This document shows positions 9,136 to 17,344 of a DNA stretch of 64,000 bases, one piece after another. Numbering within the stretch: position 1 is the first letter of the stretch; the number at the start of each line of letters is the position of its first letter. The notes under the pieces were generated by a model, which made no database searches, was not told where the DNA came from, and saw nothing but the letters and a program-made list of their open reading frames with translations. Position numbers and translations under genes: made by a program. This stretch comes from Sphingobacterium gobiense. GTDB lineage: Bacteria > Bacteroidota > Bacteroidia > Sphingobacteriales > Sphingobacteriaceae. Where the stretch lies: positions 1,426,001-1,490,000 of the forward strand of contig NZ_PVBS01000002.1 of NCBI RefSeq assembly GCF_002980575.1. The letters run 5' to 3'.

Positions 9136-9723
9136 CTAAACCTTTTTCTGCTTTTTGGGTAGGATGTAGGTATTTAAGCCACTGCTATTAAGGATTACCT
9201 CCAAGCGTTTGTTTTTGCCTTTTGTTGCTCTACTTAATTGTTTAGTAAAGTCGTTGGACACCCAGTTCTGGTTTTGGATGCTGTTGCATTTTTCTACAAT
9301 GTCGTTCAAAGTACGTGGTTGACTAAAGAAGTTACTGAATTCTATAAGTGCATTTAGTGTAGGAGAGGGGCCGTAGCTATTTGGAATGGGGGCTATTGAT
9401 TTAACAACTTTTTCATCGCTTAGAATTTCGGTAGGGTAAAAATCATAAATGTTATATTCCCTTTTTGTGCTTATTTCCAATTCTTCATTTTGATAATCTT
9501 TAATCTTTTCTGTAATGCATTGAGCAATTTCAGTCATAATGGTGTCGTCATAACTTCCAGCGGTTTGCTCATTTTCCATGGTGCCAATATAATTGATACT
9601 TTTGCCGATACCAAGCGATAGATCTTGTGCCGAAATACCGTAATGAAGTCTGATACGCCTTATGGTCGTTAAATTATAAAGTTGAATTGGTGAAATATAA
9701 TTTGCGTCTGCCATAGGCAGCAA
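9136..9723 (-). CDS. HTH (XRE-like) protein, first gene of a two-gene operon
   Basis: 195 aa. Residues ~20-62 (IRRIRLHYGISAQDLSLGIG, INYIGTMENEQ) match an XRE-like HTH. The C-terminal part (TLNDIVEKCN, TKQLSRATKGKNKRLEVIL) resembles the 'phase-like' tail helices of Bacteroidota HTH proteins that recur in Sphingobacteriaceae. Start at 9723 (MLPMAD) or 9714 (MAD); the latter is equally possible. It lies directly upstream of a second HTH protein, unusual for simple repressors and suggestive of a paired system. Confidence 0.6.
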   Translation of the reverse strand: MLPMADANYISPIQLYNLTTIRRIRLHYGISAQDLSLGIGKSINYIGTMENEQTAGSYDDTIMTEIAQCITEKIKDYQNEELEISTKREYNIYDFYPTEILSDEKVVKSIAPIPNSYGPSPTLNALIEFSNFFSQPRTLNDIVEKCNSIQNQNWVSNDFTKQLSRATKGKNKRLEVILNSSGLNTYILPKKQKKV

Positions 9724-9933
9724 GCTCTTAATTTACCTTGTAAATGACATTTATAACAAATAATTTGATTTTTTATAAACCTATTCTTATCTTTGGTTTT
9801 AGAAAGAAAACAAGAGTCGTTTTCTAGAGAATTTTGGTGTTTAAATCAAGAGTCTTGCGCCTACATATTCTGACGCCGTAACGCAAGGCAGTAGTTTAAA
9901 TACCCATATCTATCCTTATTTAGGGCATTTTAT
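9724..9933. other. Intergenic between divergent HTH operon and SusC operon
   Basis: No gene. It contains the first arm (CTGACGCC at 9870-9877) of an inverted repeat whose partner (GGCGTCAG, 9987-9994) lies inside the SusC leader. The short segment GTAACGCAAGGCAG (9878-9891) also resembles GTTACGTAAGGCGTCAG (9978-9994) in direct orientation. Confidence 0.4.
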
Positions 9934-9941
9934 TATATTTG
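9934..9941 (+). promoter_or_regulatory. -7 element (TATATTTG) for the SusC/D/TlpA operon
   Basis: An exact TAnnTTTG match. Initiation about 6-7 nt downstream would place the 5' end at the foot of the long stem starting at 9950 and give a leader of about 385 nt before the SusC ATG. No strong -33 motif is seen. Confidence 0.45.
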
Positions 9942-9949
9942 CTCGATAA

Positions 9950-10072
9950 GATAGGTGTGGGCCTACTGTTAGTCCGTGTTACGTAAGGCGTCAGAAACTT
10001 TATTGTAGGCATGGCATGTAGTCCCACACTTATCGTTTCTACTTGCCCAAGACTCGTTAATAATAACGAGCA
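9950..10072 (+). promoter_or_regulatory. Structured 5' leader: long stem-loop plus second hairpin
   Basis: Arms 9950-9966 (GATAGGTGTGGGCCTAC) and 10018-10034 (GTAGTCCCACACTTATC) pair at 16 of 17 positions with one G-U, closing a 51-nt loop that itself contains GCCTAC/GTAGGC complementarity. A second perfect 7-bp hairpin (CTCGTTA/TAACGAG, about 10052-10070) ends just before a mini-ORF start. Such structure directly after a predicted promoter suggests post-transcriptional or attenuation control of the SusC operon. No known riboswitch was recognised. Confidence 0.45.
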
Positions 10073-10126
10073 ATGAAAACCGAAAAGAAAAAACTCTACA
10101 AAAACTTGATCTCGCCACCTGACTAG
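10073..10126 (+). CDS. Candidate leader peptide, 17 codons
   Basis: ATG to TAG encodes MKTEKKKLYKNLISPPD, highly basic with a Pro-Pro near the end, a motif that can stall ribosomes. It lies in the SusC leader, immediately after a hairpin. Translation is not proven and there is no clear Shine-Dalgarno, as is common in Bacteroidota. Two further mini-ORFs follow in the same leader: 10131-10172 (13 codons, MCSHFGFSRGATV) and 10193-10258 (21 codons, reading like a truncated lipoprotein signal RTISNIILLTACGLS). Confidence 0.3.
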   Translation: MKTEKKKLYKNLISPPD

Positions 10127-10333
10127 GTGTATGTGCAGCCATTTTGGCTTTTCTAGAGGTGCGACAGTGTAAAAACCGAATCATAAACCAATATGAAACC
10201 CCGTATCGTTCGCACCATTTCCAACATTATTTTACTAACTGCGTGTGGCCTAAGCTAAGTTTAGCCACAAAGGAGAAATAGCGAAGAACAAGATATTGCC
10301 AAAACTCTGGGCCACACCCTTAAAACCTTAAAA

Positions 10334-13300
10334 ATGACAAATTTTTACAAGGGTGGGAGAGGACTGGCTTTTTTTAAGCATCTGTTTCGCCTTTTCAAAT
10401 CAAGAAATAATCGAAGTCGAACGCTGTTCAGTTTTGTAATACCGCTTTGTTTCATGTTGTTTAATCTATCAGACGCCTGGGGGCAGTCCGCGGAAACGCG
10501 GGCTGCCGAAAGGCAAAAAACAGTATTGCTAGGAGAGGTGCGCTCTGCTACCGACGACAGACATATCCAAGGTGTTTCACTTCGTACTAACGGTGTTTCC
10601 GCCAGTTCCGATGAAATGGGTAGATTCCGTATACCGGCGGATAAAAGTACAGGAACCGTCGAGGTGAGACACATCGGCTTTCAACCACAATCTATTGACT
10701 ATGATGAAAGGACTACCTATTTAACGATATCACTGGAGCCACTTGAAAATCAGCTTGAAGAAGTCGAGGTGGTAAGTACAGGTTATCAACAGTTACCCAA
10801 AGAGCGCGCCACAGGGAGTTTCGTACAGATCGATAACGAGTTGCTGAACCGCAGGGTAGGAAGTAATGTCCTTGACCGCTTGGCAGATGTAACACCTGGC
10901 CTAATTTTCAACAACGGAAAAGGAGCCGCAGCACAGATGCGTATCCGTGGGCAAAACACGATACATTCAGACGCCCGTGTATTAGTGATTGTAGATAATT
11001 TTCCCTACGAAGGCGATATCAATAATATCAATCCAAACGATGTAGAGAGCATCACGGTGCTGAAAGATGCTGCTGCGGCCAGTATCTGGGGTGCCCGAGC
11101 GGGTAACGGTGTGATTGTTATCACCACAAAGAAAGCCGGTAACCAAGGTGGTACGCAGATCGAAGCAAATGTGAATACTACCGTAGGCCATACGCCGGAC
11201 CTGCACTACCAGCCGCTCATGTCCAGTGCTGATTTTATAGAGATCGAGCGGATGCTATTCGACCGTGGCTTTTATACCAATTATGAGAACTCGGTATCCA
11301 AAACTCCGCTAAACCCCGCCGTTGAACTGTTTATTCAACAGCGTGAGCATCCGGATCGTTATGACGAGTTCGAGCGGGAGATCGAGAAGCTGAAAGGATA
11401 CGATATCCGTTCGGATTATGAAAAGTACTTTTACCGCGCACCGCTCATGCAGCAGTATGCCTTCCGTACGCAGGGTAACAATGGTGGCAACCGATACCAT
11501 GCATCCATCGGGTACGACCGTAACCAGACCGAAGTGGTGGGTAATATCGGAAACCGTTTCAGCGGTATCATCGGAAACACCTGGTCTTTATTGGATAACA
11601 GACTGGAGCTTTCAGGCCAGGCTTCGTTTACCTCGCAACAGAACGAAAATAATGGTATGACAGAAATTACCTACATGGGATACCGGAATATTCCTACATC
11701 TACCATATTTCCCTATGCGAGGCTTGCCGACGAGCAGGGAAACCCGTTGCCCGTGACGAAAGACTACCGGCTGGGCTATCTGGAATCGGTGGCAGGCGAC
11801 GGACTGCTCGACTGGTCTTACGTGCCGCTCCTTGACAGGGACAACAACGACAGAACCGCCAGAGGAAACGATCTGCGGATGGATGCCGGAATCCGTTATA
11901 AACTGACGGAGGGGATCAACGTACACGCGCGGTATCAGTACTGGACAGGTAATACCTACAACAGGCAACTGTATAATCTGGACAGTTATTACGCGCGCAA
12001 TGAGATAAACCGGTTGACGCAGCGCGATGAGAGCACTGGCGCACTTTCCTATCCCATACCGATGGGCGGCATACTGGATATGGATAATGTCCGTGCGCAG
12101 GCACACAACCTCCGTCTGCAGGCTGATTTCAATTATAATTTTAATGCTTTGCACGAGCTCAACGGTATCCTCGGTTACGAAATCCGCGATCAACAGGGGG
12201 ATACCGATAAGAGGCGTTCGTACGGATATGATGACAGGGTGGGGGTGAGCCAATCCGTCAATTATAAGGATTTTTACACAAGCTATTTTAATCAGTATTA
12301 TGCCTATAACCTCATACCCTTTATGGATAGGGAGTCGGGGACGGTAGACCGTTTCCGTTCGGTATTCAGTAATATTTCCTATGCGTACGACAGGCGATAT
12401 ACGTTTACGGGAAGCTTGCGTTTTGACGAAAGCAACCTGTTCGGAGTAAACGCCAACCAAAAACGTGTCCCGTTGTATTCTCTAGGTGTGGGCTGGAACC
12501 TGGCCAATGAACGTTTTTTTCGATCTACGGCCATCGACCGTTTGCACCTTCGTACCACTTATGGTCGTGCAGGGAATATTAACAGAAGCCTTACAGCTTA
12601 TACTACGGCTTACTACAATACAAGGGATCTATTGACCCAGTTACCATTTGCTAATATTGCAACTCCGAGAAATCCCGATCTTCGATGGGAAAAGATAACA
12701 ACAACCAATTTTGGAGTGGATTTTTCATTGTGGAAAAGCAGGATTTCCGGTTCGGTAGAATATTACAACAAAGACGGCGATGATGTCATTGGTACTATTC
12801 CGTCCCCTGGCACTGCCGGGATCAAAAGGATTACTGGAAACTTTGGTCAAACGAATGCCAGAGGCTTTGAATTCGTACTAAATACAGTGCCTTTTAAAGG
12901 GAAAATTAAATGGAGTAACCAGTTATTGGTCAATACCGTGAAGGATAAGATTGTGAACTATGATGGGCCTCCGTTGGTGCCGTTGAATGTAATGAGCAGC
13001 TCGGACGGACTTACCGCATTTCCGATCGAAGGACGTCCGCTATGGGCCTTGTACAGTTTACCCTGGGGAGGACTCGATGCGCAGAACGGCGATCCAATAG
13101 GATATCTGAACGGAGAACCATCCAAAGATTATCGGGAGATTATGAACTCACTGACAATGGACGGACTGGTATATCACGGTCCGGCCCGGCCGACGCGATA
13201 CGGATCGATGCGTAACACGTTAGAATGGAAGCAGATGGCCTTGTCATTCAATATTACTTATAGAGGCGGTCATTATTTTAAAAAAGAGACAGTAAGTTAC

Positions 13301-13672
13301 TACGATTTGCTGACCGGCGTAGCTACACATGGTGATTTTGATAAGCGGTGGCAAAATTCGGGAGATGAACACTTTACGCAGATTCCTGCTTTTGAAGAGG
13401 AAATCAATACACCTCGGGAACAGGTGTATACATATTCGTCTGCAAGGATTTTCAAAGCAGATCATATGAGGCTTCAGGATATACGGCTGGAATACAGTTT
13501 TCCGACAGAGAATTGGAAAATGAAAGGTTTTAGGCGTTTGAGCTTATATGGCTATGTGAATAACATAGGTCTGCTGTGGAGTAAGTCTGATACAGGATAC
13601 GATCCCGATTACGCGAGCGCGGATTATGTACCTATAAGGACATTTAGCTTTGGCATTAACCTTATCCTTTAA
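10334..13672 (+). CDS. SusC/RagA-family TonB-linked outer membrane transporter
   Basis: 1112 aa, full length for the family. It has a long basic N-terminal leader and signal peptide (to ~residue 50, ending DAWGQ), a carboxypeptidase-D-like regulatory domain (~62-135, VLLGEVRSATDDRHIQGVSL ...), a TonB plug (~145-265: EVVSTGYQQLPKERATGSF, then ADVTPGLIFNN, IRGQNTIHS, VLKDAAAASIWGARAGNGVI) and a C-terminal beta-barrel ending in FGINLIL. The LPKERATGSF subtype is common in SusC proteins with a TlpA-like thioredoxin partner. It acts in the outer membrane importing (or possibly exporting) a substrate with the SusD lipoprotein. Substrate is not deducible; no glycosidase is nearby, so polysaccharide use is not supported. 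The 11.4-12.5 kb part is more G/C-rich than the flanks, perhaps by recombination among paralogues. Confidence 0.9.
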   Translation: MTNFYKGGRGLAFFKHLFRLFKSRNNRSRTLFSFVIPLCFMLFNLSDAWGQSAETRAAERQKTVLLGEVRSATDDRHIQGVSLRTNGVSASSDEMGRFRIPADKSTGTVEVRHIGFQPQSIDYDERTTYLTISLEPLENQLEEVEVVSTGYQQLPKERATGSFVQIDNELLNRRVGSNVLDRLADVTPGLIFNNGKGAAAQMRIRGQNTIHSDARVLVIVDNFPYEGDINNINPNDVESITVLKDAAAASIWGARAGNGVIVITTKKAGNQGGTQIEANVNTTVGHTPDLHYQPLMSSADFIEIERMLFDRGFYTNYENSVSKTPLNPAVELFIQQREHPDRYDEFEREIEKLKGYDIRSDYEKYFYRAPLMQQYAFRTQGNNGGNRYHASIGYDRNQTEVVGNIGNRFSGIIGNTWSLLDNRLELSGQASFTSQQNENNGMTEITYMGYRNIPTSTIFPYARLADEQGNPLPVTKDYRLGYLESVAGDGLLDWSYVPLLDRDNNDRTARGNDLRMDAGIRYKLTEGINVHARYQYWTGNTYNRQLYNLDSYYARNEINRLTQRDESTGALSYPIPMGGILDMDNVRAQAHNLRLQADFNYNFNALHELNGILGYEIRDQQGDTDKRRSYGYDDRVGVSQSVNYKDFYTSYFNQYYAYNLIPFMDRESGTVDRFRSVFSNISYAYDRRYTFTGSLRFDESNLFGVNANQKRVPLYSLGVGWNLANERFFRSTAIDRLHLRTTYGRAGNINRSLTAYTTAYYNTRDLLTQLPFANIATPRNPDLRWEKITTTNFGVDFSLWKSRISGSVEYYNKDGDDVIGTIPSPGTAGIKRITGNFGQTNARGFEFVLNTVPFKGKIKWSNQLLVNTVKDKIVNYDGPPLVPLNVMSSSDGLTAFPIEGRPLWALYSLPWGGLDAQNGDPIGYLNGEPSKDYREIMNSLTMDGLVYHGPARPTRYGSMRNTLEWKQMALSFNITYRGGHYFKKETVSYYDLLTGVATHGDFDKRWQNSGDEHFTQIPAFEEEINTPREQVYTYSSARIFKADHMRLQDIRLEYSFPTENWKMKGFRRLSLYGYVNNIGLLWSKSDTGYDPDYASADYVPIRTFSFGINLIL

Positions 13673-13691
13673 CCTAAATAAAACTGATATA

Positions 13692-15056
13692 ATGAAACTG
13701 ATCTACAAAACGTATATGCTCGCCCTATCGATGGTTTTGTCTCTCGGGGCATGTTCAAGGGGATTTCTTGAGATCAAACCTCAAAGGACCCAAGTGATAG
13801 TTGAAACATTACAGGATGTCGAATCGTTGCTAGATAATGCAAGCGTATTGAACCGCACCGATTATTATCGCTTGATCTCGGATGGTGATTTTTATTATAC
13901 CGATTCAAAAATCATGTCGATTCCCGAAGTACAGCGAAATCTATACCTGTGGAACGCCATCATTGACCCGACGGAGCGCACCAACTCAGCGTGGGATATG
14001 CCTTACCAACAGATTATGTACGCCAATGTCGCCATGGAAACTTTAACGAAAATGAGCGATCACGGAGGTAACCGTCTTCAATGGGACGTATTACTCGGAA
14101 GAGCACTGTTCTTCCGCGCCTGGGCACATTATAATCTCCTACAGGATTTCGCAGAAGGGTATGATGAATCCACTGACAGCCAGCTCGGCGTGCCGATCAT
14201 AAAAAATAGCAACTATCCCAGACAGATCACACGTTCGTTTCTCAAGGAAGTTTACGACTTTACAGTTGATGATCTGAATAGGGCAAAGGATTTGTTGCCA
14301 TTACGATCTGACAGAACAACCAGGCCTTCCCAGCAAGCTGTACACGCCCTGTTATCACGCATTTACCTGAACCAGGGCGCGTATGGGTTAGCATTGGAAC
14401 ATGCAGAGAAGGCTTTGCATATCCAAGACACCCTGCTGGATTATAACGAACTTCCGTTTACAGCTGTACTGCCATTCTCCGTTTTTAATTATAATACGCA
14501 TCCCGAGATCATATTCTTCACATCTTCGACATCGTCTTTTGTTGCGGTCCAAGGTATTCAGGTCAATGATGACCTTACAAACAGTTACGGCGACGGCGAT
14601 CTACGCAAAAAAGCTTTTCTGAATAGTGACAATCTTTATATAGGTACATATTCTGGAGCATCCTCTTATAATTTTACAGGATTAGCAAATGATGAACTAT
14701 ACCTCACAAAAGCGGAGAGTTTGGTACGCATGGACAGACTGGAGGAGGCGAAGGAAGTGATGTCGACCCTTCTGATGAAGAGGTTTATCAACAATGATAT
14801 TACGGTCGATATTCCGCGAGATAAGGACGAACTGCTTCGTTGGATACTCCGAGAGCGGCAGAAAGAGCTCGTTGGACGGGGCATTCGCTGGTCAGACCTG
14901 AAAAGATTGAATAGGGATGGCAATACACAGTCTGATCTGGTCAGGAACTATCAGGGCGAAAGATATGAACTACCCACCAACAGCAGTCGGTATGTCTTTG
15001 CACTACCGCTCTCAGAGATCGAAATTTCTGGACTGGAGCAAAATATGAGAGACTAG
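13692..15056 (+). CDS. SusD/RagB-family outer membrane lipoprotein
   Basis: 454 aa from ATG 13692 (MKLIYKTYMLALSMVLSLGA then CS lipobox); the longer frame from 13650 overlaps SusC and lacks a signal at its N-terminus, so the shorter start is preferred. Typical SusD features follow: FLEIKPQRTQ, LEDVESLL-like segment, AWDMPYQQIMYANVAMETL, LLGRALFFRAWAHYNLLQDF (TPR helices), and the C-terminal RERQKELVGRGIRWSDLKRL box. It caps the SusC barrel and binds substrate at the cell surface. It is co-transcribed with SusC (19 bp gap) and TlpA. Confidence 0.9.
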   Translation: MKLIYKTYMLALSMVLSLGACSRGFLEIKPQRTQVIVETLQDVESLLDNASVLNRTDYYRLISDGDFYYTDSKIMSIPEVQRNLYLWNAIIDPTERTNSAWDMPYQQIMYANVAMETLTKMSDHGGNRLQWDVLLGRALFFRAWAHYNLLQDFAEGYDESTDSQLGVPIIKNSNYPRQITRSFLKEVYDFTVDDLNRAKDLLPLRSDRTTRPSQQAVHALLSRIYLNQGAYGLALEHAEKALHIQDTLLDYNELPFTAVLPFSVFNYNTHPEIIFFTSSTSSFVAVQGIQVNDDLTNSYGDGDLRKKAFLNSDNLYIGTYSGASSYNFTGLANDELYLTKAESLVRMDRLEEAKEVMSTLLMKRFINNDITVDIPRDKDELLRWILRERQKELVGRGIRWSDLKRLNRDGNTQSDLVRNYQGERYELPTNSSRYVFALPLSEIEISGLEQNMRD

Positions 15057-15087
15057 ATAATATTATTAACCAACAAAGAATTTACAG

Positions 15088-16401
15088 ATGAAATATTTTT
15101 TAACAATATGTATACTCCTGGCTTCGTTGGGAAGCTGGGCACAGGACAAACTTTTGAATGTTGATGTGGGAGATGAAACGCCCGATATCATATTATATGA
15201 TATTCAAGACCGCACGGAACCTACTGTTGAATTACGTAATTTGAGTAATGAAAAACTGGTAATTCTTGATTTCTGGGCTACATGGTGCGGCGCCTGTTTA
15301 GCTGCAATGCCAAAAATGGATAGTATTGCCCGAGAGCGTTCCGACGAAATAGAAGTGATTACTGTTACTAAGCAAGATAAAGAGCTGGTAATGAATTTTT
15401 TTGAAAAACGTAAGCAGAGGGGGGACTATGTGCACAAGTCGCCTAAGTTATTCGGCGATACCGTTCTTAACAAACATTTCCCACACCGATTTATTCCTCA
15501 TTATGTCTGGATGAAAGATGGTAAAGTAATCGCTCTGACAGAAGAAGTGACAAGAGCAGCTGTTCAGCAGGCGTTGTCCGAGGGAGAAACTAAACTGCGC
15601 AAAAAGGTGGACACCAAGGCGATTCCATGGAACAAGAACGAGAAGAGCCTGCTGCAGCATCTGCAAAATATCAATAGTCTCGATATGTCTGCCTGGAAAC
15701 ATTATTCGCTGCTGACAACCGGGTTTCTCGAAAAGGTAGGTCCACATATAGGGTATACACAGGTGCACATGGATTCCTTAAATCTGATCCGGTTCACAGG
15801 AGTTCATATGGCGCTGGCAAGGCTATATAGGATCGCCTATGGTAGAGCAAGGTGGTATATCACCAATACAGCGGTCGAAATACGGTCCGAGAGCAGTTTT
15901 TTTGCCAATCAAGGTTTAAAGGGAATGCGTGTTGTGGATTGGCTCAGGGATTACGGCGTCAGTTATGAATCGGTCGTTAGCCGTGAGACAGACATTTTTG
16001 TAAAGATGGCGTCTGATCTTAAGGAAGCTTTTCCGCAATTTCGAGCTTATACTGAGAAAACAAAGGACACGTGCCTTGTATTGGAAGTGTTTAAGGAAAA
16101 GCCTGAAAAACCGTGGAAAGTATTTAATGATGAAAAACCAAAGTATATTTCGGATATGGATTGCATATCCGTGGAAAACGGCACTGTCCGGGGATTTATG
16201 ACGTCGCTGGAAACCACGGTCTTTCTGAACAGTAAGTTTCCATTGGTGGATGGTATTGGTTACCCGGATAAAATTAGCGTGTCCATTTGCGGACGTTTAG
16301 GCTCGCTGGCAGCTATCAATGAAGCGCTGGCGCCTTATGGCCTGCGGATAACGAAGAAACTAGCTTGGTTTGATAAGTTGATCATTGAGGATAACGAGTA
16401 G
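15088..16401 (+). CDS. TlpA-like thioredoxin-fold protein with C-terminal extension
   Basis: 437 aa with a signal peptide (LASLGSWA|QD). Residues ~30-165 are a TlpA/ResA thioredoxin domain with active site WATWCGAC (CxxC) and a cis-Pro-like HRFIPHYVW segment. Residues ~170-437 form a large extension of unknown fold containing many Tyr and Phe. It is predicted to be periplasmic and to act as a thiol-disulfide oxidoreductase. It is third in the SusC/SusD operon (31 bp gap) and ends facing the minus-strand DUF6520/MauE genes. Confidence 0.85.
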   Translation: MKYFLTICILLASLGSWAQDKLLNVDVGDETPDIILYDIQDRTEPTVELRNLSNEKLVILDFWATWCGACLAAMPKMDSIARERSDEIEVITVTKQDKELVMNFFEKRKQRGDYVHKSPKLFGDTVLNKHFPHRFIPHYVWMKDGKVIALTEEVTRAAVQQALSEGETKLRKKVDTKAIPWNKNEKSLLQHLQNINSLDMSAWKHYSLLTTGFLEKVGPHIGYTQVHMDSLNLIRFTGVHMALARLYRIAYGRARWYITNTAVEIRSESSFFANQGLKGMRVVDWLRDYGVSYESVVSRETDIFVKMASDLKEAFPQFRAYTEKTKDTCLVLEVFKEKPEKPWKVFNDEKPKYISDMDCISVENGTVRGFMTSLETTVFLNSKFPLVDGIGYPDKISVSICGRLGSLAAINEALAPYGLRITKKLAWFDKLIIEDNE

Positions 16402-16411
16402 ATTAACGACA

Positions 16412-16441
16412 AAAGTCTCCAACAGGTTTGCTGGAGACTTT
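16412..16441. terminator. Bidirectional terminator between convergent operons
   Basis: AAAGTCTCCA ... TGGAGACTTT forms a 10-bp stem with A/T flanks on both sides, placed 10 bp after the TlpA stop and 20 bp after (minus strand) the DUF6520-like stop. Confidence 0.7.
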
Positions 16442-16461
16442 CATCAAACTACGATTTGTGA

Positions 16462-16749
16462 CTATTGCAAAGTCCCGAATTCCATAACACTGAAGGAACC
16501 GTCACTATTCTGTACAGCTTTGCATGGCCTTTCGGTGTCCAGCGAACAGTCGTTCTGGCCAGGGCTTCCCGGCGTGATCGGCTGCCAGTTAGGCGTCTGG
16601 TCTGGAGCATCCAGCGGTGTAGCGTTGTAATGCGTAGCGGTTTGAACATTTTTTGAACCGGCGTAACCAGCGCCGGCGGAGAACATAATAGCAGCCGCTG
16701 CCATTATTCCCCAAAAAGTGGAATTGTTTTTCATGATGTTTTTAATCAT
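16462..16749 (-). CDS. Small secreted DUF6520-like Cys peptide
   Basis: 95 aa (or 90 aa from ATG 16734, MKNNSTF). It has a signal peptide to about residue 30 (FSAGAGYA|GS). The mature ~65 residues have a Trp-Gln-Pro segment and two cysteines in NDCSLDTERPCKAV, a layout I associate with DUF6520 family proteins of Bacteroidota. The start overlaps the upstream MauE-like gene by 8 bp. Role unknown; being secreted with a Cys pair beside MauE and TlpA redox proteins, it may be a folded disulfide peptide or an exported factor. Confidence 0.6.
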   Translation of the reverse strand: MIKNIMKNNSTFWGIMAAAAIMFSAGAGYAGSKNVQTATHYNATPLDAPDQTPNWQPITPGSPGQNDCSLDTERPCKAVQNSDGSFSVMEFGTLQ

Positions 16750-17227
16750 GTTGTTTATAAAATAGTTTGTATGGCCTACTCTGGTAGCGGTTTTCGGCTT
16801 CCCCGCGTGTTTGTTTATTGTATAGTATCAGACCTAAGGCTATGCCGAGCATAATGATGTTGAACCCCAAATGAAAAACGTAGCCCAACCTCGGAAATAT
16901 ACCTGCACATGCGCAGGTCTGTCCCGGAAATATATCTGCGAATGCGATGATTATAAATACGCTGAATGAAGCGAGTAGAGCGATCGAAAACCATAAACCG
17001 GTTGTTGTGCGATACAGGAGGAACGCCACAGTAACCAATGCCATTACGGGTATAAGGTAGGCCAGGATATCACCGATATAGGTCGGAAAGAATTGCTTGT
17101 GCATAGAGTCTAAATTTCGCTCCATGTTGCCCAGTTTCATTGCGGCGGTATATGCCCAGAGGCTAATCAGTAGAATTCTGCTAATGTTTACGATGATCTC
17201 TCTTATATTTTTCATAGTTGTTTTCAT
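16742..17227 (-). CDS. MauE/DoxX-like membrane protein
   Basis: 161 aa with four predicted TM helices (about 10-28, 50-68, 72-96, 112-134). The loop before the last helix has GQTCACAGIFPRLGY, like the Cys-x-Cys of MauE proteins that assist disulfide formation in secreted proteins. It is followed by an overlapping gene for the small Cys peptide, which fits a redox-maturation role. Start could be 17227 (MKTTMKN) or 17215 (MKNIREI). Confidence 0.7.
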   Translation of the reverse strand: MKTTMKNIREIIVNISRILLISLWAYTAAMKLGNMERNLDSMHKQFFPTYIGDILAYLIPVMALVTVAFLLYRTTTGLWFSIALLASFSVFIIIAFADIFPGQTCACAGIFPRLGYVFHLGFNIIMLGIALGLILYNKQTRGEAENRYQSRPYKLFYKQHD

Positions 17228-17344
17228 GTATACTTCATCGATTCGTTATCTTACAAAGCAAAACTAATACAGAATCAAGGGTAGGTGTTTGTCCGTTTGC
17301 GACAATCGATATGAGGGTACCCGTCGCATTTGTACAGGTTAGCG

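Noticed and set aside
9870..9994. Insertion sequence ends formed by the CTGACGCC/GGCGTCAG pair
   Set aside because: Only 8 bp perfect, no transposase between the arms, and the second arm is part of the leader structure.
9969..10184. 71-aa minus-strand ORF over the SusC leader
   Set aside because: It is antisense to the structured leader and its composition follows the mini-ORFs; no support for coding.
11612..12460. 282-aa minus-strand ORF
   Set aside because: Lies fully inside the SusC gene; a shadow caused by G/C-rich codon use on the opposite strand.
13650..13691. Upstream extension of the SusD gene
   Set aside because: Overlaps the SusC end and would bury the lipoprotein signal; ATG 13692 is preferred.
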